From contig NW_003314263.1 in the NCBI RefSeq assembly GCF_000143415.4, positions 1,534,024-1,598,023 on the forward strand: 64,000 nt of DNA. Reading direction: 5' to 3'. The DNA is from Selaginella moellendorffii (lineage: Eukaryota; Streptophyta; Lycopodiopsida; Selaginellales; Selaginellaceae). The translations under genes and the position numbers were made by a program. Below are positions 34,191-45,964 of the stretch, piece after piece. Every line of letters begins with the position of its first letter. Position 1 is the stretch's first letter. A model generated the notes under the pieces. The model ran no database searches. It had not been told where the DNA came from and saw only the letters and a list, made by a program, of their open reading frames with translations.

Positions 34191-36019
34191 TGTAAGCGAC
34201 TAAATTTTCCATTCTACTTTAGTCACTTAACCACACCTCCGACCAATTGGAGGAGTCTCACTCACAACTTCCATAAGTCCTATTTCAAACTTGGGCTTGC
34301 TAGCCCCGAGAATGGCATCCCCGCCACCCAGCCTTTGCACTTGGTCCAAGTGCTCCACGTGACCGATCCCATGACCGACACTCCAAGGTACCACCAACAT
34401 ATCAGCCCGTTACGCTAAGGCCATGCCCATTCACCTTGGTCACACCGATGGTCTGACACCACCTCCATCACAGTCCCGTCCCTCAAAAACTGGGCCATCC
34501 GTCCATGAGTGATCATCCCAGATCCACTCCTTAGCATCCTTAGGATGCCGACAGACATGGGGAATAGCCTTCCCCCAATGTCCCTTTTCTGGTCCCCACC
34601 AAGTCCCTTTACTGTCCATGGCCGTGTTCACCAACACTACCACTGGATCGAGGCCCACAGGCTCGACCACTAAGTCCCACGGTCCTCTGGGACTTCCTCA
34701 CCACACGACTGTGTCCTTGGTCACTACCCCAGAGGACTGCTTCTCTTCCTTTCCACAGTCTGGGCCTTTGGGACAACATTTCGGAACACCGTGGCTTTAT
34801 GCGAGCCACCTGGGTACTCTCCCCACCTTTCGCCTTTAGGTGCTCTAGCCATGGGCTTAGAGCGAGGTTCTGTTGAGCCACGCCTGGTATCCAAGTAGGT
34901 AGTGCCACCCACACTTGGACTGGGAGCATCAGCCAGTCGATCTCCCGGGGGAACTAGAGCCGGCTCTTGAATACTTCACCAAACTACCCTGCTTGTCGGT
35001 CCGTATTCACTCTAGTCTTGGACTTCCCAGTGGTCAGTTCATCACCCAACACTGGTTCTAGCCTTCCTGGGCCAAACTAGCCTTCCTGGGCCAAATTGGC
35101 CTTTCCTGGCCAAACTGGCTCCACTGCAGTCCTCCCCCTACTATACTTTTGGACCTCACCAAACCCCCCAGGGTCTGGGAGACGAACGCTTTGGGCTTTC
35201 ACCCTCTCAGACTCGAACTCGGACTCGGACTTGGACTCAGACTCGGGCTCGGGCTCGGTCTCAGCCTTGGCCTCGGTCTTGGTCTCGGTCCCGGTCTCGG
35301 TCCCGGTCTCGGTCTCGGTCTCGACCTCGGACTCCATCTCGGGCCCTTCTCGGACTCCATCTTGGACTCCATCTCGGACTCCGTCTCGGACTCCATCTCG
35401 GACTCCGTCTCGGACTCCATCTCGGACTCCGTCTCGGTCCATCTCGGACTCCATCTCGGACTCCGTCTCGGTCCACCTCGGACTCCATCTCGGACTCCAT
35501 CTCGGGTCCATCTCGGACTCCGTCTCGGTCCACCTCGGACTCCATCTCGGACTCCATCTCGGGTCCATCTTGGACTCCATCTTGGGTCCATCTCGGACTC
35601 TGTCTCGGTCCACCTCGGACTCCACTTCGGGTCCATCTCGGACTCCATATCGGACTCCATATCGGACTCCATCTCGGACTCCAATTCGGACTCCACATCG
35701 GACTCCACTTCGGACTCCACATCGGACTCCACTTCGGGTCCATCTCGGACTCCAACTAGGGTCTGTCTCGGACTCCATCTCGGACACTTCCACGTGTCAT
35801 GTGTTGGTCCCTTTTGGGTCCCTTTTTGGAGCCTTGCTTATTGCTCGCTTCGTGCTCGCTCCTTGAGCACTTTGTTGGGAGTTCCACTCCCGCTCTCGAC
35901 CTTCCAAGTCAGAGCTTTTAGTCCAAATGTGTTACACTTGTTTGGGCTTTCGCTTCAGCCACTACCACGTGGCACCCTTTCCGGCTCCACTTTGGGGCCT
36001 AGGGATTTTGTGTCTCACA
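34191..36019 (-). repeat. 5' LTR of LARD element B
   Basis: 1,829 bp, TGTAAGCGACTAAA...GTGTCTCACA, with a minisatellite at about 35210-35785 that is longer than that of the partner LTR. Confidence 0.9.
35210..35785. repeat. LTR minisatellite of LARD 5' LTR
   Basis: CTCGGACTCCAT/CTCGGACTCCGT 12-mers mixed with CTCGGTCCATCT variants. Low-complexity frames on both strands are artefacts. Confidence 0.9.
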
Positions 36020-36918
36020 TGAGACTCCTCCAAGTGGTCAGAGGTGTGCTTAAGTGAGTAAAGTAGAATAGAAAATTTAGTCTCTTACACCTTGGTTACC
36101 ATTTTAAGGACCTATGTCCTCATCCATATTTGACCTCTTATGGTTACTAACTTTAGTCGTAAATTCTTAAGCACATCCTCGACTACATGAGGATAAACTT
36201 ATGACTCCTTTATCGTTTAAAAGTTTCCATCCTTCCCATGATCTCAACTGTAATTGTTTACTATAACCACATTATTGTAAGGAACCGACTCCCTGAGATG
36301 TCGTAGGCTAAAGGATCCCCGAAAGCATGACCGAAATGACAAAGAGTTTATTGGATGGGATCGAGTCGAAGATCGAGTCTAAGACCGACTTTGAGACCGA
36401 GTTTGAGATAGAGTCCGGGATCAAGTCCGAGACCGAATCCGAGACCGAGTTCGAGACCGAGTTCGAGACAGAGTCCGAGATCCAAATCGGGTCCAAGACC
36501 GAGTCCGAGGTCGAGTTCGAAGTCGAGTCCGAGATCGGGTCTGAGATCGAGTCCGAAATCGAGTCCGAGACCGAGTCCAAAGTCGGGTCCGAGATCGAGC
36601 TGAGATCGATTTTGAGACTAAGTCCACATACTAATACAACTCAAGGGGTGAAAGCCCAAAGCGTGTGTCTCCCAGGGGGGGGGGGGCTCCAAGGGGTTCC
36701 AAAAGTATAGTAGGGATAGTGAGGTCTAGGAACCAGTCTTGAAGGAACTCTCCAGTGGGGCTTCCAAACCGACTTGAGGTTGAGACTAGGGCCGAGGGGC
36801 CTTGGGTGGGAGTGAGCATGGGCTTGAGTGGTGCCGGAGGGGCCACCCAGGGAAGTGCTCAAGAGCAGCTCCCACTCCCAAAAGGGAAACCGACTGTAGT
36901 GCTCCCGGCTCATGTGGA

Positions 36919-38808
36919 TGTGAGACACAAAATCCCTAGGCCCCAAAGTGGAGCCGGAAAGGGTGCCACGTGGTAGTGGCCGAAGCGAAAGCCCAAACGA
37001 GTGTAACACGTTTGGACTAAAAGCTCTAACTTGGAAGGTCGAGAGCGGGAGTGGAACTCCCAACAAAGTGCTCAAGGAGCGAGCACAAAGCGAGCAATAA
37101 GCAAGGCTCCAAAAAGGGACCCAAAAAGGACGAACGCATGACACGTGAAAGTGTTTGAGATGGAGTCCGAGGTGGACCAGGACGGAGTCCAAGGTGGATT
37201 CCGAGATGGAGTCCGAAGGGGAGTCCGAGATGGAATCCGAGATGGAGTCTGAAGGGGAGTCCGAGATGGAATCCGAGATGGACCAAGACGGAGTCCGAGA
37301 TGGAGTCCGAGATGGAGTCCGAGGTGGAGTCCGAGGTGGAGTCTGAGATGGAGTCCGAGGTGGAGTCCGAGGTGGAGTCCGAGATGGAGTCTGAGATGGA
37401 CCGAGACGGAGTCTGAGATGGACTGAGATGGAGTCCGAGATGGAGTCCAAAGTGGAGTCCGAGATGGAGTCCGAGATGGAGTCCGAGGTGGAGTCCAAGA
37501 TGGACCGAGACGGAGTCCGAGATGGAGTCCGAGATGGACCGAGACGGAGTCCGAGATGGAGTCCGAGATGGACACGGGATGGAGTCCGAGATGGAGTCCG
37601 AGAAGGACCCGAGATGGAGTCCGAGGTCGAGACCGAGACCGGGACCAAGACCGAGACCGAGACCGAGACCGGGACAGAGACCGGGACCGAGACCGAGACT
37701 GAGGCCAAGGCTGAGACCGAGCCCGAGCCTGAGTCCGAGTCCGAGTCCGAGTCCGAGTCCGAGTCCGAGTCCGAGTCCGAGTCCGAGTCCGAGTCCGAGT
37801 TCAAGTCTGAGAGGGTGAAAGCCCAAAGCGTTCGTCTCCCAGACCCTAGGGGGTTTGGTGAGCTCCAAAAGTATAGTAAGGGGGAAGACTGCAGTGGAGC
37901 CAGTTTGGCCAGGAAAGGCCAGTTTGGCCCAGGAAGGCCAGACCCAGTGTTGGGTGATGAACTGACCACTGGGAAGTCCAAAACTAGAGTGAATACGGAC
38001 CAACAAGCGGGGTAGCTTAGTGAAGTTTTCAAGAGCCGGCTCTAGTTCCCCCGGGAGATCGACTGGCCGATGCTCCCAATCCAAGTGTGGGTGGCACTAC
38101 CTACTTGGATACCAGGCGTGGCTCAACGAAACCTCGCTCTAAGCCCATGGCTAGAGCACCTAAAGGCGAAAGGTGGGGAGAGTACCCAGGTGGCTCGCAT
38201 AAGGCCACGGTGTTCTGAAATGTTGTCCCAAAGGCCCAAACTGTGGAAAGGAAGAGGAGCAGTCCTCTGGGGTAGTGACCAAAGACACAGTCATGTGGTG
38301 AGGAAGTCCCAAAGGACCGTGGGACTTAGTGGTCGGGCCCGTGGGCCTCGATTCAGTGGTAGTGTTGGTGAACACGGCCATGGACAGTAAAGGGACTTGG
38401 TGGGGACCAGAAAAGGGACATTGGGGGAAGGCTATTCCCCATGTCTGTCGGCATCCTAAGGATGCTAAGGAGTGGATCTGGGATGATCACTCATGGACGG
38501 ATGGCCCAGTCTTGGAGAGACGGGATTGCAATGCAGGTGGTGTGAGACCACCGATGTGACCAAGGTGAATGAGCGTGGCCTAGCGTAACAGGCTCATATA
38601 TCGGTGGTACCTTTGGGTGTCGGTCTTGGGACCGGACACGTGGAGCACCTGGACCAGGTGCAAGTGTTGAGTGGCATGGATGCCATTCTTGGGGCTAGCA
38701 AGTCCCAAGTCCTGAATTGGACTGATGGAGGTTGTGAATGAGACTCCTCCAAGTGGTTGGAGGTGTGGTTAAGTGACTAAAGTAGAATGGAAAATTTAGT
38801 CGCTTACA
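36919..38808 (+). mobile_element. solo LTR B4 of the LARD family inside the C2 5' LTR
   Basis: 1,890 bp, TGTGAGACACAAAA...AGTCGCTTACA, TSD GTGGA at 36914-36918 and 38809-38813. It gives an uninterrupted reference for the LARD-family LTR. Confidence 0.93.
37152..37810. repeat. LTR minisatellite of B4
   Basis: The longest array in the window: GAGTCCGAGATG 12-mers, then GAGACC hexamers, then a pure run of GAGTCC hexamers at about 37733-37800. Confidence 0.92.
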
Positions 38809-39320
38809 GTGGAGTGGTGCCCCACTTGAGTACCTTGTGGCTCATTGGTCCTCGCCCTTCCTAGGGGCTTGGGCCTTCCCTTCGGGATGGAAGTGGGGGG
38901 GTAGAGGTACCCATATCGGGCCGTTAGGCCACGGTGTTTCGCCCCGACGTCCCGAAGCAAGTGCTACACACAAGGCTTGGGATTTAGAGGGTCCCATGAT
39001 CAAGTCTTGTGGTACCAAGGGCTGTTAGGAATCTGGAGGCTTGGTGTGCTTGGCTGCTTGTGCTTGTGGGGAGTGTAGCCGAACCTTAAGTCCAGTCTAA
39101 CCCGAGGAGGGGGATTGGGAGAGATTTTGGAATCCGTAGATGGATGGCTAACACTCCGTTGCTCGTGCAGTGAGTAATTGAAAACCAAGTAGGACCAAGT
39201 AGAAGCTGGTACCATAGGCGAGAAGCTTGGCGAGGGAACTTAGCACAAGCCAAGGCAGAGTTGGTCGGATAGACGAGGTAAGTTGGCAAATTGGAAAGGA
39301 AAAATTTGTGGCTTACAATT

Positions 39321-39332
39321 TGGTATCAGAGC
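39321..39332 (+). promoter_or_regulatory. C2 primer binding site
   Basis: TGGTATCAGAGC three bases after the 5' LTR end; complementary to the initiator-Met tRNA 3' end. Confidence 0.85.
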
Positions 39333-42300
39333 CTTTTCCTCAGTTCTAGCAAAGGATAGAGGCGGATTGCTGGGAGATGGCAAGGGCGGGGTGTAAGCGA
39401 ACCCAGGCGGAGATGGAACCTCCGCCAGAGCTAGAGCCTCCGGTCGAACAAGAGGCTATGGATGAGGAATTGTTGCATGAGGAGGACTCCAGTGAGGAAA
39501 CTTCCAAACAGGAGTCCGGTGGCGAGGTTCGGTCGTCCAAGGCTCGATTGGACGTTCTAGAAGGACAATTGGCACAGACCAATGCCCTGCTGGAGAATCT
39601 CGTACGCAAGCTAAAGCGTGACAAGAAGTGGAAGAAAAAGCTAAAGACTGCGGATGCTGGTAGCGTAGAAGGTGCGGACCCTTCGGCAGGGACTGAGGTA
39701 AAACCAGACAAGGTCAAACAGACCGAAGTGGAATCAGTCCCTCAGGCAGTTCCCAAGTACAAACCAAAGCCCCCACCGGTCTTCAAGGGAGTGAACGACT
39801 ATAAGGTGGTAGAGGAATTGTTTTACGATATGGAGGACTACTTCCGAGCGTTGCAATTACCGAGCTCGAAGAAGGTCCCATGTGCAAAACCATACTTGGC
39901 AGATAATGCCAAGTCTTGGTGGAGAACGACAAAGGCCAACGAAGGATTGGTGGCCACTTGGGAAATGATAAAGGCGAGGATCTGCGCAACTTACGTTCCT
40001 CCAAATGCTACTCTGCATCTAAGGGACGAGTTGAGTAGGCTGAAACAGACCGGAACCATTTAGGAGTATGTGAATGGGTTTATGGCAAAGAGGATACTTG
40101 TCATGGACATGGGGGATATGGATGCGTTCCATGCCTTCATATCAGGTTTGCAAACCTGGGCTTGCGGTGAAGTGATGCAGTGGAACCCGACCAACTACAA
40201 GGAAGCGTTGGATGCGGCCATTAAGGTGCATTTCAACGATAACCTACGAAAGGGGAATACGACGGGGTTGGGATCCACGTTTAGCAAAGGGGCCAAACCA
40301 AGGGGAACATTTAGCAGAGGGAAATTCAAGAAGAGTTTCTCTAAGAATGAGTCCTCGGGTTCCGGAAAGGCAAATCCGGTGGCCACCGAGCGAGTACGTG
40401 GGGGAGTCAAGCGAAAAGAGACAAACCCACGGATAAGAAGGTCAAGTCATATAGCAGCGTGGGAAACAATGTATGCTACAACTGTGGTGAAGCGGGACAC
40501 TGTTCAAGGGAATGTCCCTACCCGAAGAAGGCCAGAGCTAATATGGCTATCAAGTCGGGTGAAGTCCAAACTGAGGTATGTGATTCAGTCCCTAACTCAA
40601 AGTTACTCATTACATGAGCAACTTTGGTAGAGAGTCGTTCACGACATCTACTAGCCCTTTGAGGGAAGCTCGGAGGCAGCTTTGTTAAGATCCTTATTGA
40701 CACAAGTGCTTCAGATAATTTTGTGGCTGCAGACATAGTCCGGCAAGCCAGACTAACGGTGCAGCGGCTAAGCGAACCAAGGACTATAGAGTTTGTTCAA
40801 GGTAGCCAAAGCACCGATGAGGTACTTCGACAAGTGAGAGTCGAAGTAGGGACATGGAAAGTGGACATGGATTTCACCGTGTTAGACATGGCGGGATTTG
40901 ACGTGATCTTCGGAATGGACTGGTTCAATCGGTTCGTGATAGCCTTGCATGGACAAGGTAGGAACCTTGTGTTACTAGCGAATGCCCAAGGAAGAAGATC
41001 CAGGGTGGAGACCCAGGATCTAAAGGTAGGGCAATGCAAGGCCAAAGATTCGTGCTTAAACCTGGTGTCCACGAGAGGACAACTCACAAAAAGGACTAAG
41101 GCTGCATTTTTGTGCTTACTCTCGGTGGGGAGTGACAAAAAGACAAGAATAGAAGAAGTACCTTTAGTGATCCATTGGGTGTTGGACCAATTCCAGGATA
41201 CCATGCCGGAGGAGTTACCGGCGGGGTTGCCACCCGCACGACCGATAGAACATAAGATCGAGCTGGTCGAGGGTGCTGAGGCGGTGGTTCATCCCCCCTA
41301 TCGTTTGATCGAGAAAGAACTCGAGGAGCTCAAGCACCAACTAGAGAAGTTGGTGGACAAAGGGTATGTTAGGTTGAGCAAGTCACCGTATGGGGTGCTG
41401 GTGTTATTTGTGAAAAAGAAAGATGGATCTATGCGCATGTGTATAGACTACCGGTTGCTCAACAAGTATACAAAGAAGAATAAGTGCCCTTTGCCCAGGA
41501 TTGAGGACTTGTTCGATATTTTGGAAAGGCAAAATACTTCTCGAGGATTGACCTAAGGTCAGGATACTACCAGATCAGGGTAGCCGAGGAAGACGTCGAG
41601 AAGACAACCTGTCGAACGAGGTATGGGAGCTTTGAGTTTCTGGTGATGCCCTTCGGGCTATGCAATGCGCCGGCAACATTTTCGGCGCTGATGAACCACA
41701 TCTTTGTACCCTATCTGGATCACTTCGTGGTCGTCTATATCGACGACATCCTGATCTATAGCGAGACGCTAGAGAAGCATGCCGAACACTTGGCGAAGGT
41801 GTTTGAGAAACTAAGGGAGCACAAGCTGTATGCTAAAGAGAGCAAATGTGACTTTGCTCAACAAGAGGTAAAGTTTCTCGGGCATGTGGTGGGCCAGGAC
41901 GGGCTCAAGGTGGACCCGGAGAAGGTCCAAGCAATCCAGGAATGGGAGCGACCATTGAATGTACATGAGTTGAGGGCACTCCTGGGGCTATGCAACTACT
42001 ATTGAAAGTTTATCAGACACTATTTGAGAGTAGCCTTACCCTTAACGGACCAAATAGGAAAAGGAAAGATGGTATGGACAACAGAATGCAAGATGGCATT
42101 CGTCCACCTCAAAGGGAAGTTGAGGAAGGCTCCCGTATTGGCATTACCAGACTTTGATAAGGACTTTGAGGTAGAAACATATGCTTTGGACTTTGCGTTG
42201 GGCGCAGTTTTGAAGCAAGACAACCATCCGGTAGCGTTCTTCTCGAAGAAGCTGGACAAGGCTCAACAGAAGTGGCCTGCCCATGAGAAGGAATTGTTTG

Positions 42301-43238
42301 CGGTGGTCAAGGCGCTCAAGGAGTGGCGACACTACCTTGAGAGACACTTCAAGGTTTACACGGACAATGTGGCAATGAAACACTTCTTGTCACAGCCCGA
42401 CCTGAGAGGGAAACAAGGTCGGTGGGCCAATGCCTTGGCCAAGTTTGATTGCGAGATTCTATACAAGCCTTGGAAGAGCAACACCGTGGCGGATGCACTA
42501 AGTCAAAAAGCGAGCTTGAGGTTAGCAATATCCAATGCAATAGCAACCTTCTGGGATGATGTGCGGACAGCATATGAGAACGATGGTCTAGCACAAGAAG
42601 TGTTGCTGAGGAATCTAGAGGTACGGGAAGCTCACTAGAGAGGTGAGCTACCAACGGAAGAGAAAACGGGCTATGCGGAATGCAACAGACTCATCTATTA
42701 CAAGCAAACAAGGGTGTATGTTCCAGAAGGGGAACTAAGGAAGGTAGCCTTAGAAGAGTGTCATGACGGACCTCTTGCGGGACACGGCGAAGTGCCCAAG
42801 ACGATGGGCTTACTCAAGAGGAAGTACCATTGGCCAGATATGGCTAAGGACGTCCAAGATTATGTAAAGATATGTCCAACATGTCAGCAGGTAAAAGCCG
42901 TGACTAAGGCTAGTGGGGGCTTGTTGCAAAGCATCCTCGTCCATGGAAATGTCTTACGATGGACTTCATCACGGGACTCCCCCCAAGCGAGGGGTTTGAT
43001 GCGATATTCGTGGTGGTGGACCGATTTTCGAAAATGGCACATTTCATATCCACCACAACGGAGGTGGATGCGGAAGGTGTGGCGAAGCTGTTCTTCGAAC
43101 AAGTGGTTTGAGTGTGGGGAAGACCGGAAGAGATCATCTCAAATCGAGATAAGATCTTCACCAATAGGTTCTGGAGGACTCTCCTAGAACAGTATCACAC
43201 CAAGTTGAAATTCAGCACAGCCTATCACCCACAGACAT

Positions 43239-43284
43239 GTATGGGGTATTAGGTCAAGTTGTTGGCACTAACACTTCTTGACAG
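43239..43284 (+). other. putative 46-nt intron in C2 integrase
   Basis: GTATGGGG...CTTGACAG with CACTAACAC before the acceptor. The upstream exon base is T instead of the G of C1 (ACAT/GTATGG). Confidence 0.7.
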
Positions 43285-43702
43285 ACGGACAAACGGAAAG
43301 GGTGAATAGGCAGCTAGAGGATTATTTGCGATGCTATGTCTCGGGAGACCAGACCGATTGGGTAAGTCATTTGGGACTTACGGAAATGTGTTATAACAAC
43401 TCACCACATTCGAGTATCGGGGTGAGTCCATGGGAAGTCATCAATGGGCGAGCTATTGAAGGTCCTATGGAACTCGACGTGGCCGAGTATCATGGAGAAT
43501 TACCCGCAGTGGAGGCATTCACGGCGGAAAGACTCAGCATTTGGAATCTAGTGAGGGATTCCTTGGAATGGGCTCAACAAAGGCAAACCAAATATGTGAA
43601 CCAGAAGCGTCGGGATGTAGAGTTCCAAGCTGGGGAGAAGGTGTGGCTGAACACCAAGAACCTCAGGCTACCAAGTGGGATCAGCCGAAAGTTGACCCAA
43701 AG

Positions 43703-43751
43703 GTAAAGATGCATGTATTCCTGTAAATGAATTGATCTTGAGTTCCTTAAG
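43703..43751 (+). other. putative 49-nt intron in C2 pol
   Basis: GTAAAGATG...TTCCTTAAG, the same 49 bases as in C1 as far as read by eye. Confidence 0.65.
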
Positions 43752-44273
43752 CAGGTTCACGGGGCCTTACAAGATTGAGGCACGAATCGGTAAAGTGGTT
43801 TACCGTCTCCAACTTCCTCGAGAGATAGGGAAGATGCACCTAGTGTTCCATATGAACTTACTCAAGCCGTACTTTGAGGATTCGCTTCGCAAGGACCAAG
43901 TGAGACTTTTACCTGAGGTTATCCAAGGGGAAGAGGAATATGAAGTCGAGGCCATCCTCAATGCACACAAGAGCAAGCGACAAGGACGCGAGGTGAGAGA
44001 GTTCCATGTGAAGTGGACAGGATTTCCACACTGCGAAGCAACATGGGAACCGGAGGAGAACCTAGCAAACGCACGAGATCTAGTGGAGGAATTTCTGCAA
44101 GGCAGAACTCTATGTACTTATGCAAAGTTCAATTAAAAATATCAATTTGCAAAGTTGAGCAAGTGGCATATGTTGGGACCCGAAAGCACGCCGAAGGTAA
44201 GCTAATTAGCATGGGTTAGCTAGGTCGACCAGGCGTAGGGCACTACGTCCGACTCCCCGCGGGGATGTCCAAT

Positions 44274-44348
44274 CCGTAGACGTATTCTACGGAGGTTGGG
44301 TTCGAGTCCCAACCCCCTAATAAAGCAAGGCTGGGTTCAAGTCCCGAC
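44274..44348 (+). other. hairpin plus tandem T-arm-like module of C2
   Basis: CCGTAGA/TCTACGG hairpin, then GTTGGGTTCGAGTCCCAAC (44295-44313) and GCTGGGTTCAAGTCCCGAC (44330-44348), as in C1. Confidence 0.6.
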
Positions 44349-44540
44349 CCCATACTAGGGCGTGGTGAGGTGAGGAGTATAGGGATACCTATACTCCGTT
44401 GTCATGGGCTCTTGGCCGGGGAGGCTAACTTAGGCATACCGCTAAGTGGGGGGATGCCCCTGGAGACATGGTCAACAAGTTGTAGGATAAAAAAGAGACG
44501 CTCGATGTGGGCATCGAACTTCTTCTATGGGTGGTGGAGT

Positions 44541-45679
44541 TGTAAGGAACTGACTCTCCGAGATGTCATAGGCTAAAGGATCCTCGAAAGCATGACTAAA
44601 ATGACAAAGAGTTTATCGGATGGGACCGAGTCGAAGATCGAGTCCAAGACCGACTTTGAGACCGAGTTCGAGATAGAGTCCGGGATCGAGTCCGAGACCA
44701 AATCGGAGACCGAGTTTGAGACAGAGTCTGAGATCCAAATCGGGTCCAAGACCGAGTCCGAGTCGAGTCCGAAGTCAAGTCCGAGATCGGGTCCAAGATC
44801 GAGTCCGAAATCGAGTCCAAGACCGAGTCCGAAGTCGGGTCCGAGATCGTCTCCGAGATCGATTCTGAGACTAAGTCCACATATTAATACAGCTGAAGGG
44901 GTGAAAGCCCAAAGCGTGTGTCTCCCGGGGGGGGGGGGGGGGGGCTGCAGGGGGTTCCAAAAGTATAGTAGGGATAGTGAGGTCCAGGAACCAGTCTTAA
45001 AAAAACTCTCTAGTGGGGCTTCCAAACCGACTTGAGGTTGAGATTGGGGCCGAGGGGCCTTGGGTGGGAGTGAGCATGGGCTTGAGTGGTGCCGAAGGGG
45101 CCACCCAGGGAAGTGCTCAAGAGCAGCTCCCACTCCCGAAAGGGAAACCGACTACGGTGCTCCCGGCTCGTGTGGAGTGGTGCCCCACTTGAGTACCTTG
45201 TAGCTCATTGGTCCTCGCCCTTCCTAGGGGCTTGGGCCTTCCCTTCGGGATGGAAGTGGGGGGGTAGAGGTACCCATACCGGGCCGTTAGGCCACAGTGT
45301 TTCGCCCCGACGTCCCGAAGCAAGTGCTACACACAAGGCTTGGGATTTAGAGGGTCCCATGATCAAGTCTTGTGGTACCAAGGGGTGTTAGAAATCTGGA
45401 GGTTTGGTGTGCTTGGCTGCTTGTGCCTGCGGGGAGTGTAGCCGAACCTTAAGTTCAGTCTAACCTAGGGAGGGGGATTGGGAGAGATTTGGGAATCCGT
45501 AGATGGATGGCTAACACTCCGTTGCTCGTGCAGTGAGTAATTGAAACCAAGTAGGACCAAGTAGGAGCTAGTACCATAGGCGAGAAGCTTGGCGAGGGAA
45601 CTTAGCACAAGCCAAGGCAAAGTTGGTCGGATAAACGAGGTAAGCTGGCAAATTGGAAAGGAAAAATTTGTGGCTTACA
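44541..45679 (+). repeat. 3' LTR of C2
   Basis: TGTAAGGAACTGAC...GTGGCTTACA. Includes a minisatellite at about 44630-44880 and a G run at 44930-44945 that differs in length from the partner LTR. Confidence 0.93.
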
Positions 45680-45964
45680 ATTATCTAGTTTGCTAAGTCA
45701 AATATTTATCTGGATCACATCCTCAACTCTCTGAGGAAAACTTTATACTATTTCCAAGATCCCAAAATCATTCCCTTATTAGCCCCTTTCTATTTAACAC
45801 ATTGCTAACATGTTCACATATGAAGTAAGGTGGAGAGTCATACCCTCTCAACATGCTACTCCTCAAGGATAGGCCCATTCCTGGGACGTTCCAATGTTAA
45901 TACAAGTGGTGACATACTTCACCATTAATAAAAGTCAGACTAAGGAACAACTTTAATACCAAGT

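Larger units (their letters stand above)
20389..36019 (-). mobile_element. full-length LARD-type LTR element B (hosts C1)
   Basis: LTRs 20389-22085 and 34191-36019, TSD TGAGA at 20384-20388 and 36020-36024. After removal of nested C1 (24892-32886) the element is about 7.6 kb with a 4.1-kb internal region. No gag, protease, RT or integrase motif was found in it. The polypurine complement ACTCCACCACCCATAG lies at 22086 and the primer-site complement GCTCCGATACCA lies just before the right LTR, so it reads on the minus strand. A large non-coding interior with intact priming signals defines a LARD-type non-autonomous element. Confidence 0.85.
16675..36089 (+). mobile_element. solo LTR B0 of the LARD family (interrupted by nested insertions)
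   Basis: Starts TGTGAGACACAAAT and ends TAGTCTCTTACA, flanked by CCTTG at 16670-16674 and 36090-36094. It is broken by three insertions: a TRIM solo LTR (17743-17936), solo LTR B1 (18497-20192) and the full LARD (20389-36019). Removing these leaves an LTR of about 1.9 kb colinear with B4. The closing TSD across almost 20 kb is the key evidence for the nesting order. Confidence 0.85.
36276..39317 (+). repeat. 5' LTR of C2 (interrupted by B4)
   Basis: TGTAAGGAACCGAC...GTGGCTTACA, with a minisatellite at about 36355-36615, a run of G near 36670 and the B4 solo LTR inserted at 36919. Confidence 0.93.
39377..44136 (+). pseudogene. C2 gag-pol relic
   Basis: Colinear with C1 gag-pol but broken. 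There is a TAG after LKQTGTI (40061-40063), a frameshift near 40370 that destroys the zinc-knuckle frame, a stop near 40630, a frameshift near 41530 in RT, a stop after LGLCNYY (about 42003) and stops near 42638 and 43110. YIDDILIY (RT), the HHCC finger, [11 protein letters not shown] and a chromodomain-like [17 protein letters not shown] are still readable. It keeps both mini-introns (43239-43284, 43703-43751) and the same frame break after GGLLQ as C1. Confidence 0.9.
36276..45679 (+). mobile_element. chromovirus C2, older degenerate copy
   Basis: Same family as C1 in the opposite orientation. 5' LTR 36276-39317 (1,147 bp after removing nested B4 and its TSD), 3' LTR 44541-45679 (1,139 bp), TSD ATTAT at 36271-36275 and 45680-45684. 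The primer site is at 39321-39332. Its coding region is broken by stops and frameshifts. It sits in the internal DNA of element A. Confidence 0.95.

Noticed and set aside
16661-45035. Dozens of long open frames rich in Asp-Ser, Gly-Leu, Arg-Ser, Glu-Ser or Thr-Pro on both strands
   Set aside because: They are translations of 6/12-bp LTR minisatellites. The same DNA is open in several frames at once, lengths change with array size, and they sit inside LTRs defined by TSDs.
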